From assembly GCA_031394025.1 (NCBI GenBank), contig JANMWO010000569.1:1-5912 (forward strand): a stretch of DNA of 5,912 nucleotides, written 5' to 3'. The notes under the pieces are model-generated. The model was not told the DNA's origin, ran no database searches, and worked only from the letters and a program-made list of their open reading frames with translations. Shown here one piece after another: positions 1-5,312 of this stretch (positions are counted from its first letter, which is position 1; each line of letters begins with the position of its first letter). The position numbers and the translations under genes are program-made. Source of the DNA: JANXSF01 sp031394025 (lineage in GTDB: Bacteria > Acidobacteriota > Terriglobia > Bryobacterales > Bryobacteraceae).

Positions 1-35
1 CAAAACTTTCACTAGACCTGGAGATGTGTGGGTGG

Positions 36-74
36 GGCAGGCGATTCCGCCTGCCAAGCCCGCCTAGCGGGCTT
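36..74 (+). terminator. Tandem hairpin pair, possible terminator or intergenic repeat
   Basis: Two perfect 8-bp stem-loops stand back to back. The first pairs GGCAGGCG (36-43) with CGCCTGCC (48-55) around an ATTC loop. The second pairs AAGCCCGC (56-63) with GCGGGCTT (67-74) around a 3-base loop and is followed by TTCTT. The T-rich side is on the plus strand, so a terminator would serve a plus-strand gene ending left of the window; the T-tract is short and interrupted. From memory, GGCAGGCG...CGCCTGCC hairpins recur between genes in Solibacter-like genomes, so this may be a dispersed repeat instead. It also lies just past the decayed toxin on the minus strand, but nothing T-rich follows it in that direction. 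Confidence 0.5.
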
Positions 75-152
75 TCTTCACGCCTCCGAGTGCTTGGAAA
101 ACTTATGAAATTGGAAAAACTACATTGTCGATCCCATCTGACTACCCCAACT

Positions 153-254
153 TCAGGATTCAGGTTCATTCAGCCTGGCATGAAATCGAACAAAAGCCCC
201 TTGCGCAATGGGACACGTGGCAAAGCTGCTCGCCAACAGAATCGGGCTACTCAC
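153..254 (-). pseudogene. VapC-like PIN toxin remnant
   Basis: Starting at a GTG (254-252) that overlaps the end of the antitoxin gene in the +1 frame, the minus strand reads VSSPILL, then ASSFATCPIAQGAFVRF, then HARLNEPES and a stop, 33 residues in all. VapC toxins usually begin (M/V)xPxLLDxN and carry an (F/W)ATCPIxQxGFVR block in the middle of a PIN domain of about 130-145 residues. Here the N-terminal block is joined almost directly to the mid-domain block, so about 35-40 residues are missing, including the first catalytic aspartate. The C-terminal half is also gone. Downstream (about 115-150), split over two frames, are 'SW' and 'SDGIDNVVF', which may be residue of the usual FWPDxIS block. 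A working nuclease is not possible from this. The overlap with the antitoxin is the normal VapBC arrangement. The family call is from memory of the motif. Confidence 0.66.
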
Positions 255-444
255 TCTCTTCCAGGATCTTTCGAACGTCCTCACTGGCAACCACTCGGCC
301 AATGCTCACCACCAGCAGGCCATCTTCAACGTAGACTGACTTTGACGATGGCAAACTGTCCGGATGTGCAATGAGATTTTCCTCTTGGGCGATAGCCTTC
401 GCCAATGCGTAAGCTTCATCGGTCAAGTCCAGCGTCGTGCGCAT
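247..444 (-). pseudogene. VapB-like antitoxin, probably internally deleted
   Basis: 65 residues from the ATG at 444-442; the frame stays open a further 15 codons upstream, but MRTTLDLTDE is the characteristic start of this antitoxin family (ribbon-helix-helix type, DUF2191-like). Residues 1-23 (MRTTLDLTDEAYALAKAIAQ...) would form the DNA-binding strand and first helix. Relatives normally continue 'RSLGxVxSDLI' before a linker, but here EEN runs straight into LIAHPDSLPSSKS, so about 8-10 codons of the second helix look deleted in frame. The C-terminus VVSIGRVVASEDVRKILEE matches the usual toxin-binding tail. Its job in an intact locus would be to bind and neutralise the VapC RNase and repress its own promoter. 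With the partner toxin destroyed it is probably non-functional, although the frame is still open. No convincing Shine-Dalgarno precedes the start. Confidence 0.66.
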
Positions 445-482
445 ATGGATGACGCTAGCATAATTGTTTGTATGGCACAATC

Positions 483-496
483 CATCCAACTACACG
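483..496 (+). repeat. 14-bp direct repeat, left copy
   Basis: CATCCAACTACACG is repeated exactly at 690-703 in the same orientation. The two copies enclose 193 bases that hold the inverted palindromic repeats. Confidence 0.8.
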
Positions 497-539
497 GGGT
501 GCGCGACGCAAAAGCGGAGACGAATGAGTGTCCGAAACC

Positions 540-566
540 GAACCGCGACCGCAAGGGAGTCGGTCG
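540..566 (+). repeat. Intergenic palindromic repeat, copy A
   Basis: GAACCGCGACCGCAAGGGAG is followed by TCGGTCG. CGACCG (546-551) can pair with CGGTCG (561-566) around a 9-base loop. It is a diverged copy of the element at 5234-5256 (three substitutions and one extra base) and stands inverted to the copy at 609-632, 42 bases away. Confidence 0.7.
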
Positions 567-608
567 GCTGTTCGTCGCCGACGAGCTTAGAGGTGACACT
601 TCAAACAG

Positions 609-632
609 CGCTCACTCGCGGTCACGGCTCGG
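609..632 (-). repeat. Intergenic palindromic repeat, copy B
   Basis: Read on the minus strand, this begins CCGAGCCGTGACCGCGAG and ends TGAGCG. It matches 23 of 24 bases with plus-strand 5231-5254, which lies 4.6 kb away. Copies A and B face each other and could fold into one large stem, like a bacterial interspersed mosaic element. Confidence 0.8.
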
Positions 633-689
633 TATGTGGATTTCCCCGCTTCGCCTGCATTTCTACTAATCGATCACTTTTAAGTCGCA

Positions 690-703
690 CATCCAACTAC
701 ACG
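690..703 (+). repeat. 14-bp direct repeat, right copy
   Basis: Exact second copy of CATCCAACTACACG (first at 483-496). It overlaps the stop codon of the isomerase gene (complement of CTA at 697-699), so either the 3' end of that gene was copied or an element inserted next to it. Confidence 0.8.
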
Positions 704-1572
704 TCGCAAATTCTCACGCCCTGCTTCAGCGATCCTAACTTGTCATCCCGCTTAGGTATGAATTCCTGCGCCACAAATCCCTTGAATCCGGTATCCACAA
801 TGGCCTTCATAATCGCTGGATAATACAGTTCCTGCGATTCATCAATCTCCGCCCGTCCAGGGACGCCGCCCGTATGATAATGCGCAAAGTAAGGGTTATA
901 TTTTTTGATCGTCGCGATCACGTCACCTTCCATAATCTGCATATGGTAAATGTCATACAGCAACTTGAATCGCTCTGACCCGACCTTTTTGCACAACTCC
1001 ACACCCCACGTCGAGTGGTCGCACATGTAGTCTTTGTGATTCACTTTGGAGTTCAACAGTTCCATCACTAAGGTCACTTTGTGCTTTTCGCAAACTGCCA
1101 TCAGTCGCTTCAGTCCAGTGGCGCAATTGTCCATGCCTTGCTCATCGTTCATGCCATCGCGATTGCCGGAAAAACAGATCACGTTTTGAAGCCCCGCCGC
1201 CGCAGCTTTCGGTAGGATGTCTTCATAGGCTTGAATCAACTTATCGTGATGCTCCACACGATTGAACGCCTTGGTAATTCCGCCCAGTCCATCAATCACA
1301 GGGTTGGACGCCATGGCACACGTTAGGTTGTATTTCTTGAGCATGGACCAATCGTCAGGGCCCAGCAGTTCAATGGAATTGAGGCCAATGTCTTTCGCCG
1401 ATTTACAAAGGTCTTCCAGCGACGTCTTCGCGTAGCACCATTTGCAAACGGAATGGTTGATGTGACCCTTCATGCCCGATGCTGTGTCTGCAGCAGAAAG
1501 TCTTTGGGTTAATTGAGTGGCCGCCAGAGCGCCTGTTGATGTGGTGAGAATGGTTCGACGTGTCATAGCCAT
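697..1572 (-). CDS. Tat-exported TIM-barrel sugar isomerase/epimerase, hydroxypyruvate isomerase-like
   Basis: 291 residues. The N-terminus MTRRTILTTSTGALAATQL with LSAADT after it looks like a twin-arginine signal (TRRTIL), so the enzyme is probably exported folded. The rest fits the xylose isomerase-like TIM-barrel family (AP endonuclease 2 superfamily), closest to hydroxypyruvate isomerase-like proteins. Candidate metal ligands sit in the expected order: E171 (VMELLN), D207 (LYDIYHMQ), H231 or H233 (AHYHTGGVPGR), E270 (AQEF). The GVPGR block corresponds to the usual 'xxPGR'. The protein ends KQGVRICDV, a normal family terminus, so it appears complete. The substrate is not determined: hydroxypyruvate/tartronate semialdehyde and various keto-sugars are all possible. 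It starts 9 bases after the DUF2721 stop and is the last gene of the sigma operon. The next ATG at 1566 is an alternative start that keeps the RR motif. Confidence 0.88.
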   Translation of the reverse strand: MAMTRRTILTTSTGALAATQLTQRLSAADTASGMKGHINHSVCKWCYAKTSLEDLCKSAKDIGLNSIELLGPDDWSMLKKYNLTCAMASNPVIDGLGGITKAFNRVEHHDKLIQAYEDILPKAAAAGLQNVICFSGNRDGMNDEQGMDNCATGLKRLMAVCEKHKVTLVMELLNSKVNHKDYMCDHSTWGVELCKKVGSERFKLLYDIYHMQIMEGDVIATIKKYNPYFAHYHTGGVPGRAEIDESQELYYPAIMKAIVDTGFKGFVAQEFIPKRDDKLGSLKQGVRICDV

Positions 1573-1581
1573 TCGAGTTTA

Positions 1582-2115
1582 TCACTCGTGCGAATCGCGT
1601 AAATGATGTTTTGCTAATTTATTGAAAAAATCAATTTCCGTTTTCAAGCTGGCGCTGGATAAGCCCGTTTCGAAAATCAGCAGGACCGTTGCGTAGAACA
1701 AAAAACAAGCGCCAGTGATTCCCAATAACAGCGGTACCCAACTGAACTGGCTGAACGCAATGGATGCCATTCCGATGGCGACGCTAGTGGCCACAAACAC
1801 TCCCGCTGCGACGTATAAAAGTCGTAAGCATCGTTGCAACAAGTGTGCGCGTTTACTTTGCAGTTCCACTTGCAGCGCCATCAGGCTTTGCCGTTCCTGA
1901 TAAAGCGTCTCCTGCATTTGATCTTTTAGGAGTAGCTCCATCTCTGCCGATAAAGCGCGCACGCGATCCATGCAACGGCCTAGCCGGGACGATGTGGAAA
2001 GGATAAATGTACCTGTCGCAGAAAGCAACAGCGCCGGGGTGATCATGGAAGTGAGCACCGCCAGCGCTGCTGAAAGAGTGGATTCGCGGAGTTCCTGAAG
2101 GATTTGGGGGATCAC
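1582..2115 (-). CDS. DUF2721-type membrane protein
   Basis: 177 residues from a GTG (2115-2113); no good ribosome site precedes it (AAGTGAG lies about 11 bases upstream), so translation may be coupled to the preceding gene, which stops 18 bases before. Three membrane segments are evident at about residues 16-40, 98-122 and 126-149. The first includes TPALLLSATGTFILSTSSRLGR, the recognisable core of the DUF2721 family. Between segments 1 and 2 lies a charged, heptad-like stretch (about 50-95), probably a cytoplasmic or periplasmic coiled coil. The family has no established biochemical function. Its place between a secreted protein and an exported isomerase supports a cell-envelope role but does not define one. 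Confidence 0.85.
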   Translation of the reverse strand: MIPQILQELRESTLSAALAVLTSMITPALLLSATGTFILSTSSRLGRCMDRVRALSAEMELLLKDQMQETLYQERQSLMALQVELQSKRAHLLQRCLRLLYVAAGVFVATSVAIGMASIAFSQFSWVPLLLGITGACFLFYATVLLIFETGLSSASLKTEIDFFNKLAKHHLRDSHE

Positions 2116-2133
2116 ACTTTATTTTAGACTCAC

Positions 2134-3186
2134 TTAATCTTTGTTGATCCTCTGATTGAAAATTGTCATTCCACTGGACGTAATTGGACCTTCTTCTATC
2201 TTGTAATCCGAAGGCACTTCAAACAGATTTTTCAACGGTTCTGCGCGACGCACGTTCGTCAGCTTAAACGTGGTGTCGCCACTGCGAGGATCGCTGCGAC
2301 GCGTTTGAATTGCAGTTTGCAAGTCCGCTGAAGTCCAGGTTTCCTGTATCGTGTCGATAGCCCGTTCATTGCCAATTGTCCCGGCGGCCAACGTGATCGT
2401 AGTTTTCACCCCAGTGCATTCCAACCCTTCTATGGTGCGCTTGCCCAATTGATCCACTTTGGAATTCGTACTACTAGCAGTATGAATCTGAACAGCCTGG
2501 TGTTGGGACATGGCTCCAGGGGGTGTCGGTGGAATCGGCGGAATGGGCAGGTTCATTTTGCTCACTTCAGCCTTGGCTTCCGCGCCAATTTTACGTTCCA
2601 CCGTTTCTTCACCATTCGGTTGACGAGTTCGTTTCTCCATCACATATTCGCCATTCGAATTCATGGTGATTTTCGTGCTCACCGCTTGTGAGGACTGCGA
2701 CATTGTTGTCTTCGATGAATTGGATGTTACAAAACTGAAATTGCTATTCCCAATGGGAATTTTGCGGGCCGTCTTTTTATCGGGGTCCAGAATGTAGCTG
2801 AGCTTCGCCACCGGGTCGTTGATGAAAACCATCTTCTTACTCGGTTCAGAACCCATCGCCGGTAAAGATTCCTCGCGTCGTGTACGGCCCTGCCCATCAC
2901 GATACACCGCCGCCGTATTCTTTCTGCTGATGCGGTTCCCATCGGTCAAAACTTGCGCTGATTCCGTCACCGATTCAGCCGAATAAGGCGCGTTGGTAAT
3001 CGGCTTGGAGTCGAAGTTAAATTGGTTGGCAACGAATGTCATCGTATCGGGCATTCCCGATTGCGACACGCCCACGCCGTTCACAATTACATGAACTTCC
3101 TTGTGATTATCCTGCGTGGCTTGCGTTTGCGCAGTCAACGTGGCGCCAGCCGCCAACACACCTGCGGCGATCAATTTGCTTTTCAT
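2134..3186 (-). CDS. Secreted acidobacterial protein of unknown function
   Basis: 350 residues from the ATG at 3186-3184. The frame extends further upstream into the previous gene, but this start gives a clean Sec signal (MKSKLIAAGVLAAGATLTAQ, likely cut after AQTQA) and has AAGGAGC 12 bases ahead. Recognisable blocks are YRDGQGRTRREE (95-106), DPVAKLSYILDPDKKTARK (124-142), a proline-rich LPIPPIPPTPP (213-223), LGKRTIEGLECTG (247-259), ETW (282-284), DPRSGDTTFKLTNVRRAEP (299-317) and FEVPSDYKI (322-330). From memory these recur in uncharacterised secreted Acidobacteriota proteins that are often encoded beside ECF sigma genes. The C-terminal half faintly recalls LolA/DUF4412-like beta folds, which is inference only. 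It is the third gene of the operon and may be a periplasmic effector or sensor of the sigma pathway. Confidence 0.82.
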   Translation of the reverse strand: MKSKLIAAGVLAAGATLTAQTQATQDNHKEVHVIVNGVGVSQSGMPDTMTFVANQFNFDSKPITNAPYSAESVTESAQVLTDGNRISRKNTAAVYRDGQGRTRREESLPAMGSEPSKKMVFINDPVAKLSYILDPDKKTARKIPIGNSNFSFVTSNSSKTTMSQSSQAVSTKITMNSNGEYVMEKRTRQPNGEETVERKIGAEAKAEVSKMNLPIPPIPPTPPGAMSQHQAVQIHTASSTNSKVDQLGKRTIEGLECTGVKTTITLAAGTIGNERAIDTIQETWTSADLQTAIQTRRSDPRSGDTTFKLTNVRRAEPLKNLFEVPSDYKIEEGPITSSGMTIFNQRINKD

Positions 3187-3197
3187 TATGAATGGGT

Positions 3198-3204
3198 GCT
3201 CCTT
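3198..3204 (-). promoter_or_regulatory. Ribosome binding site deciding the secreted protein's start
   Basis: AAGGAGC on the minus strand lies between the stop of the anti-sigma-like gene and the ATG at 3186. It supports that ATG over the upstream in-frame GTG inside the previous gene. Spacing from GGAG is about 12 bases, on the long side. Confidence 0.6.
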
Positions 3205-3208
3205 AAAC

Positions 3209-3769
3209 TTATTGAACAAAACGTACTGCACGGGCAATGCCTTCCTCGTTTAGAACCAGATCCGCCTGAACGGCATCGTCCATACGATCCATATTGACGG
3301 GCAGGCCCACCCTCAATAGGGAAGCTCGCGGCATACTGACTCTAACCACCCGTCCGCGATCAATTTCAATGGGTCCGTCGCCCTCTTCCAATAGGAAAAA
3401 ATCGGTGTAGATTTCTACCGGTGCCTGCTGAACTTGTGGCGTAAGAATTTTTGCTGCGCTTCTCAGCCTGGGCTTTTTTACAACCGATCCACCGGTCAGA
3501 GCCGTCGCAATTTGAGGAGGTTGCTCCCTCACAACAGCGGCCTTGTACACCGGCTGCGTTGCTAAACCTTGTGCCGCAGCAAGTGGTCGCTCAGGCGCAA
3601 GTCGCAGGCTGAACACACCAATAATTGAAGCAGCCGCAGCCGTCGCCCACCACAGCCAATTCCCACCAGACTTGCGTTTGTTAACCTGCCGAAACTGAGC
3701 CACTAAACGAGCTTCCATATCCGCTGGTGCCCGATGTTTTTCTCGCCATTCCTGTGCTAATTGTTTCAT
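3209..3769 (-). CDS. Membrane-anchored anti-sigma-like protein without zinc finger
   Basis: 186 residues from ATG 3769, with GGAGG (3782-3778) 8 bases ahead and 15 bases after the sigma gene stop. Residues 1-34 form a charged cytoplasmic head (LAQEWREKHRAPADMEARLVAQFRQV), and one membrane segment follows (about 38-56, NWLWWATAAAASIIGVFSL). After a variable, basic Ala/Pro-containing linker comes an extracytoplasmic domain (about 110-186) with VEIYTDFFLLEEGDGPIEI, RVVRVSMPRASLLRVGLPVNM and ADLVLNEEGIARAVRFV. Position and topology are those of an anti-sigma factor that sequesters the preceding ECF factor, but the HxxxCxxC motif of ZAS-type anti-sigmas is absent and the cytoplasmic head is much shorter than an ordinary anti-sigma domain. 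From memory, the C-terminal domain is widespread in Acidobacteriota. The anti-sigma role is inferred from context. Confidence 0.8.
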   Translation of the reverse strand: MKQLAQEWREKHRAPADMEARLVAQFRQVNKRKSGGNWLWWATAAAASIIGVFSLRLAPERPLAAAQGLATQPVYKAAVVREQPPQIATALTGGSVVKKPRLRSAAKILTPQVQQAPVEIYTDFFLLEEGDGPIEIDRGRVVRVSMPRASLLRVGLPVNMDRMDDAVQADLVLNEEGIARAVRFVQ

Positions 3770-3784
3770 TTGGTTAACCTCCGG

Positions 3785-4348
3785 TTATCCCTTACAAGCC
3801 GCATGAATCCTCAGCTTCCCCGCCAACATCGCCCTCGCCCGTGACAGCCGCGACCGAATCGTACCCAACGGGCATTCCAACAGTCCTGCGGCCACATCAT
3901 AGGGGGCTTCTTCCAAATCACACAATACCAAAACTTCCCGAAACGGAGAGGGCAGCGCTTGCACCGCCTCCTCCAAAGCCTCTAACCTTTCGCGATTCGT
4001 CAATGCCGCCAGAACATCTTCCTGACTCCCTATCCCATGGGGAAGGTCACTTTCCGATTCCCAGGAAACGTAGCGGTGCTCTTTTTCCAACCGTTTTCGC
4101 GATTGATTTCTGGCGACACTATAAAGCCAGGCTTGCACCGACCCTTTGTCTGGATTCAATTGTCTTGCCGAATTCATCAGGGCCAGGAATACTTCCTGGG
4201 TGATCTCTTCAGCCCACTCGGACCGTCCACAAAGAGCGTAGGAGAATCGGTAAATGCCATCCTTTCGACGACGAAACAGGGCTACAAAGGCGATCTCGTC
4301 ACCTTTTTGCATACCAGCCAATAATTGTTCGTCGGTCAGGTTTTCCAT
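3785..4348 (-). CDS. ECF-family RNA polymerase sigma factor
   Basis: 187 residues. Region 2 spans about 20-92: core-binding and -10-recognition helices with EEITQEVFLALM (47-58) and WLYSVARNQSRKRLEKEHR (74-92). Region 4 spans about 118-175: LEALEEAVQALPSPFREVLVL, DLEEAPYDVAAGLLECP and the recognition helix LGTIRSRLSRARAML (161-175). There is no region 1 or 3, and the length is typical for an extracytoplasmic-function sigma factor. It redirects RNA polymerase to a small regulon, usually in response to envelope signals. The start at ATG 4348 gives MENLTDEQLLAGMQKGDE, a normal N-terminus, though the ribosome site is weak (GGA about 6 bases upstream). It is the first gene of the five-gene operon and is followed after 15 bases by its likely membrane anti-sigma partner. 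Confidence 0.95.
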   Translation of the reverse strand: MENLTDEQLLAGMQKGDEIAFVALFRRRKDGIYRFSYALCGRSEWAEEITQEVFLALMNSARQLNPDKGSVQAWLYSVARNQSRKRLEKEHRYVSWESESDLPHGIGSQEDVLAALTNRERLEALEEAVQALPSPFREVLVLCDLEEAPYDVAAGLLECPLGTIRSRLSRARAMLAGKLRIHAACKG

Positions 4349-4377
4349 TCAATCCAAGCCAAGCTTACAACACGTAT

Positions 4378-4405
4378 ATTCTAGTTAGAGGGAAATAGTT
4401 CCCAA
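4378..4405 (-). promoter_or_regulatory. Candidate promoter of the sigma operon
   Basis: On the minus strand TTGGGA (4405-4400) and TAGAAT (4383-4378) are separated by 16 bases, matching 4/6 and 5/6 of the housekeeping consensus. An overlapping ECF-style reading uses GGAAC (4402-4398) as a -35, with AATATACG 17 bases on, which would suit autoregulation by the encoded sigma factor. The expected leader is only about 20 bases. Confidence 0.45.
4390..4403. promoter_or_regulatory. GGGAA-N4-TTCCC palindrome in the divergent promoter region
   Basis: A perfect 5-bp inverted repeat around ATAG. It lies between the divergent sigma operon and secreted-protein gene, and inside the sigma gene's candidate promoter. 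It could be an operator, or simply reflect a GGAAC-type -35 present on both strands. Confidence 0.4.
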
Positions 4406-4406
4406 A

Positions 4407-4412
4407 TATAGT
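4407..4412 (+). promoter_or_regulatory. Possible -10 element of the divergent secreted gene
   Basis: TATAGT matches 5/6 of TATAAT. The best -35 is weak (TTAGAG, 4385-4390, spacing 16). Transcription from here would start near 4419, leaving almost no leader and placing the GGAAAG ribosome site (4415-4420) partly outside the RNA, so this is doubtful. Confidence 0.25.
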
Positions 4413-4426
4413 TCGGAAAGCAAATT

Positions 4427-5125
4427 TTGCCTCAGTACAACATTCCATTCTTTACGTTTCTAGTGTGCTTCAGTTTGAGCGCCCAGGAAGCGGCTAAACC
4501 GGCCCAACCCGGTTCCGCTATTCAAAAAAAGCCGCAAGATACTGGATATTTTTCACTGGACAGCGCGGAACGACGCAAGGTTCTGCTGCATCGACTCACC
4601 GGTTGGCAGGCTGTTTACGAAACCGTTCCCGGAACGATTGTTGATCAGGCTCGTAACTTCCCGAAATCATGGGGTCGTGGGTTCGATGGTTTTGGGAAAC
4701 GCATTGGCAGTCAATACGGTCAATTTGCGGTCGGCGAAGGGATTGAATTTGGATTCGCTGCCTGGCACCAGGAAGATCCCCGTTACCATCGCAAGGCAAC
4801 TGGTGGGTTTGGCGGACGGTTGGGACATTCTTTGGCCGCTACCTTTGTGACCAACGATGCTGCTGGAAATAAGAGCATCGCGGGCGGAAGACTGCTGGGT
4901 ATCTACGGGAGTTGGGCCGTGGCCACTGCCGCTTGGTTGCCAGAAGAAGAACGCAATTTCCGCCGTTATACAATCAACTCCAGTATGAACGTGCTAACCA
5001 AAACTGGGGCAAACGTGTTCCGCGAGTTTTGGCCCGATATCAAAGGGAAACTATTCAAAAAGAAATCGCCCACTGTGCCTGTACCGGCAGGGAATACAAG
5101 TTCTGCAACTGTCCCAGCCAATTAA
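4427..5125 (+). CDS. Secreted acidobacterial conserved protein, function unknown
   Basis: 232 residues from a TTG (4427-4429). No ATG or GTG start is available upstream before an in-frame TAG at 4409, and GGAAAG sits 6 bases before the TTG. The N-terminus PQYNIPFFTFLVCFSLSAQE is a hydrophobic export signal with no basic residue before the core, which is odd. Conserved blocks follow: DQARNFPKSWGRGFDGFGKRIGS (73-95), GIEFGFAAWHQEDPRY (105-120), GRLGHSLAATFVTNDAAGN (130-148), GSWAVATAAW (161-170), NVFREFWPDIKGKLF (196-210). From memory this pattern occurs in many uncharacterised exported Acidobacteriota proteins, and the glycine and aromatic spacing suggests membrane-associated hairpins. The tail (211-232) is low complexity, rich in K, P, T and V. 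It diverges from the sigma operon and may belong to its regulon, which is inference. Confidence 0.8.
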   Translation: MPQYNIPFFTFLVCFSLSAQEAAKPAQPGSAIQKKPQDTGYFSLDSAERRKVLLHRLTGWQAVYETVPGTIVDQARNFPKSWGRGFDGFGKRIGSQYGQFAVGEGIEFGFAAWHQEDPRYHRKATGGFGGRLGHSLAATFVTNDAAGNKSIAGGRLLGIYGSWAVATAAWLPEEERNFRRYTINSSMNVLTKTGANVFREFWPDIKGKLFKKKSPTVPVPAGNTSSATVPAN

Positions 5126-5147
5126 AGAATGCCGAAAGATAACCCAA

Positions 5148-5182
5148 TACCACTCCCACCTTTGTTGGGAAAGCCTGTGGTA
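5148..5182 (+). other. Two-tier stem-loop downstream of the secreted gene
   Basis: TACCAC (5148-5153) pairs with GTGGTA (5177-5182). Directly inside, TCCCA (5154-5158) pairs with TGGGA (5166-5170), leaving a 6-base bulge on the 3' side. It starts 23 bases after the stop at 5125 and is followed by AAAAA, not T, so it does not look like an intrinsic terminator on the plus strand. It may stabilise the transcript end. Confidence 0.4.
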
Positions 5183-5230
5183 AAAAACCCGGTTAACTTG
5201 CTGTCGCCGATCTGCAACGTACTGATCCTA

Positions 5231-5258
5231 CCGAGCCGTGACCGCGAGGGAGCGGTTT
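5231..5258 (+). repeat. Intergenic palindromic repeat, copy C, with terminator-like end
   Basis: CCGAGCCGTGACCGCGAG followed by GGAGCGGTTTT. ACCGC (5241-5245) pairs with GCGGT (5252-5256) around a 6-base loop, and the strand then continues TTT. It matches the reverse complement of 609-632 at 23/24 bases. It lies between the converging secreted gene (plus) and TonB-like gene (minus), where it could also act as a weak plus-strand terminator. Translated, it gives SRDREGAVF, a peptide I associate with over-called small ORFs in Solibacter-like genomes. Confidence 0.7.
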
Positions 5259-5312
5259 TCAAAATCCCGAAGCCGTCCGATTGCGGGAAAACTAAATGAC
5301 ATTGGACTGCGT

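Larger units (their letters stand above)
445..696. other. Non-coding spacer rich in repeats
   Basis: This 252-base gap separates the decayed antitoxin from the end of the minus-strand sigma operon. It contains an inverted pair of GC-rich palindromic repeats (540-566 and 609-632) and an exact 14-bp direct repeat whose second copy runs into the isomerase stop codon. Open frames cross it in several directions, but none resembles a protein family. The stretch just right of the antitoxin start should hold that gene's own promoter; only a weak TATGCT-like -10 on the minus strand is visible. The operon must end transcription here, yet no classic stem plus T-tract is seen on the minus strand. Confidence 0.55.

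Noticed and set aside
24..374. Plus-strand ORF of 116 codons across the left edge
   Set aside because: Its residues have no recognisable pattern, it begins in the hairpin pair, and it runs antisense to the VapBC remnants, which explain the sequence better.
464..823. Plus-strand ORF of 119 codons over the repeat spacer and isomerase end
   Set aside because: It crosses repeats and lies antisense to a clear gene; the composition is not protein-like.
697..1572. Assigning the isomerase specifically as hydroxypyruvate isomerase (hyi)
   Set aside because: The true Hyi is cytoplasmic and usually beside glyoxylate genes; this one has a Tat-like leader and sits in a sigma operon, so only the fold and likely metal site are supported.
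5129..5299. A 56-codon plus-strand ORF starting MPKDNPIPLPPLLGKP, four bases after the secreted gene stop
   Set aside because: No ribosome binding site, no family resemblance, and its middle (SRDREGAVF) is only the translation of the intergenic palindromic repeat. It is most likely non-coding.
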